DNA of 64,000 nucleotides from Galaxea fascicularis (lineage: Eukaryota > Cnidaria > Anthozoa > Scleractinia > Euphylliidae), in contig OX419346.1 in assembly GCA_948470475.1 (NCBI GenBank), forward strand, positions 377,501-441,500, in the 5' to 3' direction. Under the pieces are notes generated by a model. It did no database searches. It was not told the DNA's origin and saw only the letters and a list, made by a program, of their open reading frames with translations. Of this stretch, positions 58,691-64,000 are shown in pieces. Position 1 is the stretch's first letter. Each line of letters begins with the position of its first letter. Made by a program: the position numbers and the translations under genes.

Positions 58691-59512
58691 ACAAACTGAG
58701 GACCACACTATGGCCACATTCATCGGGCAAAGAGTTGGAATAAGATCCAGAGATACGACAAACACTGTTGCGGTACCTGTGAGGCCAAACGCCAAAAAAC
58801 GCCAAAACTGATGTACTATCTTGACTGCGTGGCAACAGATATTAACCTTGACAATCCCAATTTATAAACAGGCTGAGGAAATATCAAAGTTACAATTAAC
58901 TGAAAGACGGAGAAACTGACGCCTTGCTTGTACTGGTCTTACTTTTCAGCCCAGATGAGCTGATTGGCAAAGTGCTTCCACAGCGAAGACTGTGGGGAGC
59001 GTAACAACCAATAGCCCATTTTACAGTTGTGTGTTCAGCGACCTGGTCTTTGATTAAAAGCGAGGCTGCAGGTGACCTTGTTTTGATACAAACGTATCTG
59101 TCTTTCTCATGCAAATGAGGACTAATTAGCATAACAACAACATGATTTACAAGAGAGAAGCAGTGAGGTCTGTATCAAAACAAGGTCACCCTCCCGCACC
59201 TCGCTTCTACTCAAACGCCAGGTTACTCAACACACAACTGTAAAAAGCGTTATTCTTGAGTTTAGCTACTCACATGTTAGCTGCGTCAGAGAACGTTGTG
59301 ATTGGAGGAGAAAGCAAGAGGGTTGCAAAAATCATGTTGTTTCAGTGATCCTGGCTGGAGCCGAGTTACTACATTTCGCCCTTGAGGTCATTCCAGAGTC
59401 ATCTGCAGAGGCTGGTACGCGGTCTACCAGGCAGAGCACCTTCCCGAGCTCCTCCCAGAGCATTCTCACCACCTTGCCCTTCTCCTTCTTCTTCTACATG
59501 CAATGTTTTGTC
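58691..59512 (+). pseudogene. Decayed copy of the CaaX-protein gene
   Basis: Collinear with the intact gene at 62346-62907 and similar over most of its length, starting at the same splice-acceptor position (GTAG then ACAAACTGAGGACCACACT and ATG at 58710). Small insertions (TCCAGA; duplicated CGCCAAAAA) and substitutions bring a TGA after about 34 codons; further stops follow. A MITE of about 240 bp interrupts it at 59010-59252. The distal part still reads through LSPDEL-like, VVIGGESK and FQSHLQRL-like regions, and the end retains TCNVL before a TGA. No longer able to make the protein. Confidence 0.8.
59010..59252. mobile_element. MITE inserted in the CaaX-gene pseudogene
   Basis: Long inverted ends: TTTTACAGTTGTGTGTTCAG at left, TCAACACACAACTGTAAAAA at right, with the match continuing inward (GACCTGG, AAGCGAGG, GGTGACCTTGTTTTGATACA). 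It is absent from the paralogue at the equivalent position, about 62641. Confidence 0.8.
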
Positions 59513-60182
59513 TGAATGAGCGCAGTTTTATACCAGACAGCTGAGAGCAGATATGAATGCAGTCGGAAAGCATATATAGAAAATTCATAGTTCCCCTTAA
59601 AGAAATTACTAAGTTTTGGTTGAGCTCACAGATTACTGTATCAGCAAGAACGACTTAAGTCCAGTAAGACTATTAGTTATACGCCAAAAACTTACATAGA
59701 TAATTGATAAATTTCAGGTCATTTCAGTGCGATTGCGAGGAAGATCAGTCTTCATTTGATTTCACATCCGCAGTTCATATATGATTTATGAAAATAAGTG
59801 CGAGTTTAATTTAATTTTTTGGTTTTCATTTTACTTTTCACTGGTTAACGCATGTGACGATATCCAATCACAAAACGCAGCGAAGCAAAACAAAAACCAG
59901 ACAGTAAAAACAGATAACATTGCCCATTAGCAGGTAATTGTCTTCCCCTCAAAGGCTTCTATACGTTCGTTTCGGGGAATGACCGGAAATATTCCAGGTG
60001 AGCTTGAGGGGATTGATCATCATATATTCAGTTCTAACGGTCAGTTTGAACGAACGTAAACTCTCCCATTATTTGGAATTCACAACGGGAAAATCTTTGA
60101 GGTAGTATGAGTTAGCCATTAACCAAGCGTGCACAAAGCAAGTCCGTCTCATCTGATCGAATTACATACAATAGACTTTTGT
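59513..60182. other. Spacer between pseudogene and candidate upstream exons
   Basis: AT-rich; no gene or clear repeat recognised. May contain the promoter of the gene whose candidate exons start at 60183. Confidence 0.35.
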
Positions 60183-60368
60183 ATGACGCAGGAGCTTCGC
60201 GGACAAAAACTTGAGTACTTCAACCTCGTTCTCAGGTGAGTCTCATTTTGCCTCCCTTTTCTTTGTGCGAGTTGTTCACTTCCTTGTTCTTGCAGATTCA
60301 TTGAATTGCTGTCTGAAGCAGAAGACTTTCAACTGAGATTTCCGCCACAGTTTCAGTCGCTGTTAACA
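60183..60368 (+). CDS. Two candidate exons, possibly 5' end of the CaaX-protein gene
   Basis: Exon a, 60183-60235, starts ATGACGCAGGAG and ends at a good donor (CTCAG|GTGAG) in phase 2. Exon b, 60296-60368, follows acceptor CTTGCAG and ends before GTAAGTGC. Together they read MTQELRGQKLEYFNLVLR then FIELLSEAEDFQLRFPPQF. Exon a can join in frame to the acceptor at 62346 (giving R-QTEDHT-M), but exon b would shift the frame and hit a stop there. So exon b may be an alternative exon or belong to another short transcript. No family recognised. Confidence 0.35.
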
Positions 60369-62345
60369 GTAAGTGCTATCTTACATGTACTTGATTACTC
60401 GAGAGCGCCCTGCTAAACCTCGGCTCACAAAAAGCACATTTAAAATTCTAAAACTGTTGTTTACAGTCCGTTCCCAGATGTTTTAATTTCTTGATCTTGC
60501 AGAGGCATATCGTTGCCTAACTTGACATAGTTTTATCTGTCCTGATTTTGTAGTTAAAGTTTAAGCGCACAAAGCCGCGTTGCGGACTGAAATAGAAATT
60601 CGTTCGACGAATTTCCGAGTGGCATTGATGCACCTTTGGTTGCAGAAGACGTTAACTGGCCCCTCGTCGCAATTTAAACGACCTTATGCAGTTAAATGTT
60701 CGTGCCATCAAACTGATCTTCCCTCAAAAAGAGCACTTTCAGGAGAGATGCCATCGAATCATTTTGTCAAAATTAGGTGCTTTGTTGTTTGTTCACAAAA
60801 CTTGATACCGCAAATGTTAGGAGTTGATCATTCTAATTGCCGTATGTGAATCAGGGGGTCTAAGTGAGATTAAATGGGAGTAAAGTTAGTCGTAGTTTAA
60901 TAAGAACTTCCTTGTCAGACTCATGGATCACAGTGAAGTGCCATAAACTGGCACTGCGATCTTTGAATTCTTCGGTCGACATTTTTAGTACACTGGAGTC
61001 CCATCAGGACTAAAGAAGAAACTGAAAAAGGAAGGGTAACAGAAAACAGGCTACTTGGTTCAGTTCCGGTTACATTCCGATGAAGTCTTTCACTATGCTA
61101 ATTAATCTATCAAAAGTGCAAGTTAAAGATTGGCGCTTACGACTTGTTAATTCGCTGCACTTATACCAACTCTACGATCTTATGAAAAACCGGAATAGAC
61201 GTCGATAAGAGCTACGTCGTATCTACTGAAGGAATACGGCGGCAATCTCAAGAAATCAGTCGAAGGTCGCCAATAAAGAATGTTGATTCTGAAAATTATG
61301 CATGCAAGTATGCTGATCATTTTGTTATAAAGGAACTGTTCTTGTGCACAGTGGGGTCTGCAGTACAGCACTTTTAGCTGTACGGAGTTGGTTTCGGTGA
61401 GCACCATTCACAACTAGTACTTTCCGTCGTGTGAAGATGTACAGACTCAACTTCAGTATGAACATCATTTTATTTTCCGCTAATAAACTGAAAGAGGACA
61501 GAATGCACGCCTTTATCTATGAATAAAACGCAGATTGACGAAGCATCGTTGACCGTTCGTCTTTCATTCCAGTTATTTGTCTCCCAGTTGTATCCTTCTT
61601 ATCTGATAACGTTCTGTTGCTTAACTGATTTAGTCGTGTCTTTGATGATCGAAGACTGGAGAAATTCAACGCAACTGGAAAGTTGTGGAGGCCGATTACT
61701 TTTATGCAATTTGGTGACTATCAGTAGTCAGATGAAAGCGAAATGAGTCGGTTACGACTTTTTTTTACCAGACTTCTTCACATTAGTTATATTTCGACTG
61801 ATTTTGCCCTCTTTCATGACTCTTTTATTTCATTTTAAACTGCAACTCTCTATAGACAAATAAGACGCCGTCAACGCGTAAACGTTTACAGTCGTAAACG
61901 CACATTTTTTGTGCGCGTTTAGGCTTCCCTCTCACACGTAAACGACGTAGAAGGTCGCTGTAAACGTATATTTTCGAAAACGCCCTCCAAAGTGGATAAA
62001 TTTGTAAACACACAACAATATGCTTTTATCAACTCTCGTGTAGACAACTTGTACTCGCTTGTAAACGCTTTTCAGTCAGGATTTCACCGCAATTCTAGTT
62101 CCCAGGCGGCCTCGTTTATTCTTCAGTCATGCATTTGCGACTTTCCTATGGTTTTCATGTGGATAGGTGTAAACGATATCTCAGGAGATCATCGTTAATG
62201 TGTGGACAGAATACTTTTTATAAGTATACGTTTAGCGGACGGGGCCATATACAAGACGAGCTCAAACTCCCCAAAGGGTTTTTGTTCCATTTAATTAAGG
62301 GTGAAAAAATCAGGAGATTCAGATGCAAGCTATCTTTTCTTGTAG
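60369..62345. other. Probable intron upstream of the CaaX-protein exon
   Basis: No conserved coding sequence. At about 61855-62235 the motif GTAAACG (and its complement) recurs at least five times, suggesting a degenerate MITE, but its ends were not defined. Confidence 0.35.
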
Positions 62346-62907
62346 ACAAACTGAGGACCACACTATGGCCACATTTGTCGGGCAAAGAGTTGGAATAAGA
62401 GATACAACGCGCACTGTCACGGTACCAGCGAGTCCAAAAGCTAAACTGATGTACTACCTCAACTGCGTGGCAACAGTTATTAACCTTGACAATCCCAATT
62501 TGAACAGGCTGAAGAACTACCAAAGTTACCATTTACTGACCGAACAAGAAACTGACGCCTTGTTGGTACTGGTCCTACTTTTCAGCCCAGATGAGCTGAT
62601 TGGCAAAGTGTTTTTCCCAAGCGAAGACTGTGGGGGACACAGCAACCGATTCTTCGAGTTGAGTTCAGCTACTCACATGTTAGCTGTGTCAGAGAACGTT
62701 GTGATTGGAGGAGAAAGCAAGAGGGTTGCAAAAATCATGTTATTTCAGAGATCCTGGATGGAGAATAACTACATTTCACCCTTGATGTCATTCCAGAGTC
62801 GTCTGCAGAGGCTGGCCAGCGGTCTACCAGGGAGAGCGTCTTCTCCTCCAAGAGCATTACCTCCACCAAGACCTCCCACTTCTACATCTTGCTGTAATAT
62901 TTTGTAG
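62346..62907 (+). CDS. Uncharacterised protein with C-terminal CaaX-like motif
   Basis: Coding from ATG 62365 to TAG 62907, 180 aa; the exon appears to begin at 62346 after acceptor TTTTCTTGTAG. The first 19 bases are also open in frame, so more N-terminal sequence may be spliced on. No known domain recognised. The globular part (about 1-150) is hydrophobic/mixed, with MYYLNCVATVINLDN, ETDALLVLVLLFSPDEL and VVIGGESKRVAKIMLF; no signal peptide. A Pro/Arg-rich linker (about 155-173) leads to a tail ending SCCNIL. CNIL fits CaaX, with Leu favouring geranylgeranylation, and the extra Cys could be palmitoylated, as in Rho/Ras-type tails. A membrane-tethered cytoplasmic protein is inferred. A degraded paralogue lies 3.7 kb upstream. 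Confidence 0.65.
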
Positions 62908-64000
62908 CAACCGGCCAATTTGATATTCATTAGACGTCACACTGCCGCAGAAAAACGACGGAAGTTTCACTTATGCATTCCGTCATTCACTTATACTAAA
63001 ATAGCTATTTGATAGTTTTGCGAAATAGGCTACTCGGTTCAGTATAGCTTCAGTGCCATGCATGGTAATCGTTAGATTGTAATACTTTGTATTAGCTTGT
63101 ATTCATCAGCAGTTATATGTCATCCCCAGTTGTACACCAGGCAGTTGAAGCTAAAGTTGACTTATTGATTGCACGAATATGTGGATAGATAATTCGTGTT
63201 TTCCCTGACGGCGGGGAATTAAATAATTGCCATTGAATTGTAGCGTTTTGTAGTTGTAAAAGTGGTTTACTTCTTCTCGTACGGAGAACACGAGGGGTCA
63301 GGCCGGACTAAGACTTGATCATGTATGAGATTGCATTGTGACTCAGACAGGTACTTTCGCCCGTTCTTCAGATTATTAGAGCAATTGAAGTAACTGTATT
63401 CAGTCAATTCCTAGATTGTAAATGACTGAATTTGTATGCGGTAACTACAAGATTGTGTTAAAATGTTTAATTTGTACGGTAGCGATTACTGAATTAAATA
63501 ATCATTAAAGAAGGAACCAGTTTGCCCCTCGTAACGAATACCAGAAAACTTTTTGAATTTTAGTCAAATGGTTAGGACCTCCTGATGGACAAATCCACCA
63601 AAGATCTTTCAACTTTATACTTTCTTTCTCTTGGGCAAAGGTACCTACCAAATGACTCAGTTGCACCAGTTTTGACGAAAAAAAAAGATAATCGCTCTCA
63701 CAATGCTTTTTAACTACCCTGTTCGTGGTCGTGACGTGACTCAACTTTCTCTAACCTCGATCTCATAACCCAGTCCCTTTCAGTTTCCTATCACTTTCGA
63801 TATTAACTTCCGTTTGTGTTGCTCCTGGCTCGTCGTGCTGGTTGCCGGAATTGGTGAGGAATTTCCGTCGCATTTTGGAGAAGAATTTTAATCTGAGTAC
63901 GTAAGGCTTTGCATCTATTATGATGTTAAGTTCCTTATTATCTGTTCATGCAGTCAGACTGAGAAGGTATATACGTAATTCAGGGAGAGCTGCATCCTAT
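62908..64000. other. Region downstream of the CaaX-protein gene
   Basis: AT-rich, probably 3' UTR then intergenic DNA. The last 250 bases look more GC-balanced and could include the leader of a gene beyond the window (inference). No coding region supported. Confidence 0.35.

Noticed and set aside
62218..62532. 104-codon minus-strand ORF
   Set aside because: Antisense shadow of the CaaX-protein exon with no start context or motif.

Overview
This is a eukaryotic, intron-rich, AT-biased window that looks like an anthozoan cnidarian, most likely a stony coral. Support: metazoan genes (MAGI, Bicaudal-D, ARL8, MTMR14, PQBP1) with small exons and GT-AG introns, a cnidarian-style class A GPCR, and a dense load of tRNA-headed SINEs, palindromic MITEs and 5'-truncated LINE 3' ends. 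Species cannot be fixed from the sequence. There are no prokaryotic operons, CRISPR arrays or rRNA genes.

Layout. 1-2.1 kb: (ATT)n repeats and the last three coding exons of PQBP1 (+), whose start lies left of the window. 2.1-7 kb: intergenic, with a PIF/Harbinger-type MITE (3.5-4.2 kb) and a hAT-type element with an 8-bp target duplication (4.9-5.6 kb). 7.0-8.8 kb: two-exon class A GPCR (+). 9.5-9.8 kb: coding-looking minus-strand ORF with an in-frame TGA, next to a SINE. 13.2-25.3 kb: complete 19-exon MAGI scaffold gene (-), 1308 codons, every junction in phase. 25.6-28.9 kb: MITEs and two LINE 3' ends. 29.1-31.5 kb: REDIC1/C12orf40-like meiotic gene (+) with a tandemly duplicated exon. 33.3-38.0 kb: Bicaudal-D (-), two coding exons, 770 aa. 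38.25-42.66 kb: ARL8 (+), seven exons, 185 aa, head-to-head with Bicaudal-D across 270 bp. 46.6-57.0 kb: MTMR14 (-), 21 coding exons, 594 aa. 58.3-59.5 kb: decayed copy, interrupted by a MITE, of the unknown gene at 62.3-62.9 kb (+), which encodes a 180-aa protein ending in a CaaX-like prenylation motif.

How the genes relate: these are mostly independent housekeeping or signalling genes. The one close arrangement is the Bicaudal-D/ARL8 divergent pair. Bicaudal-D family proteins connect cargo to dynein; ARL8 connects lysosomes to kinesin, so a shared promoter could co-express opposing transport factors (inference). MAGI is a junctional/synaptic PDZ scaffold, and Bicaudal-D here ends in a possible PDZ ligand. 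MTMR14 is a phosphoinositide phosphatase tied to autophagy. Exon coordinates were set by hand from splice sites and reading phase, with no transcript data; UTRs are not defined.
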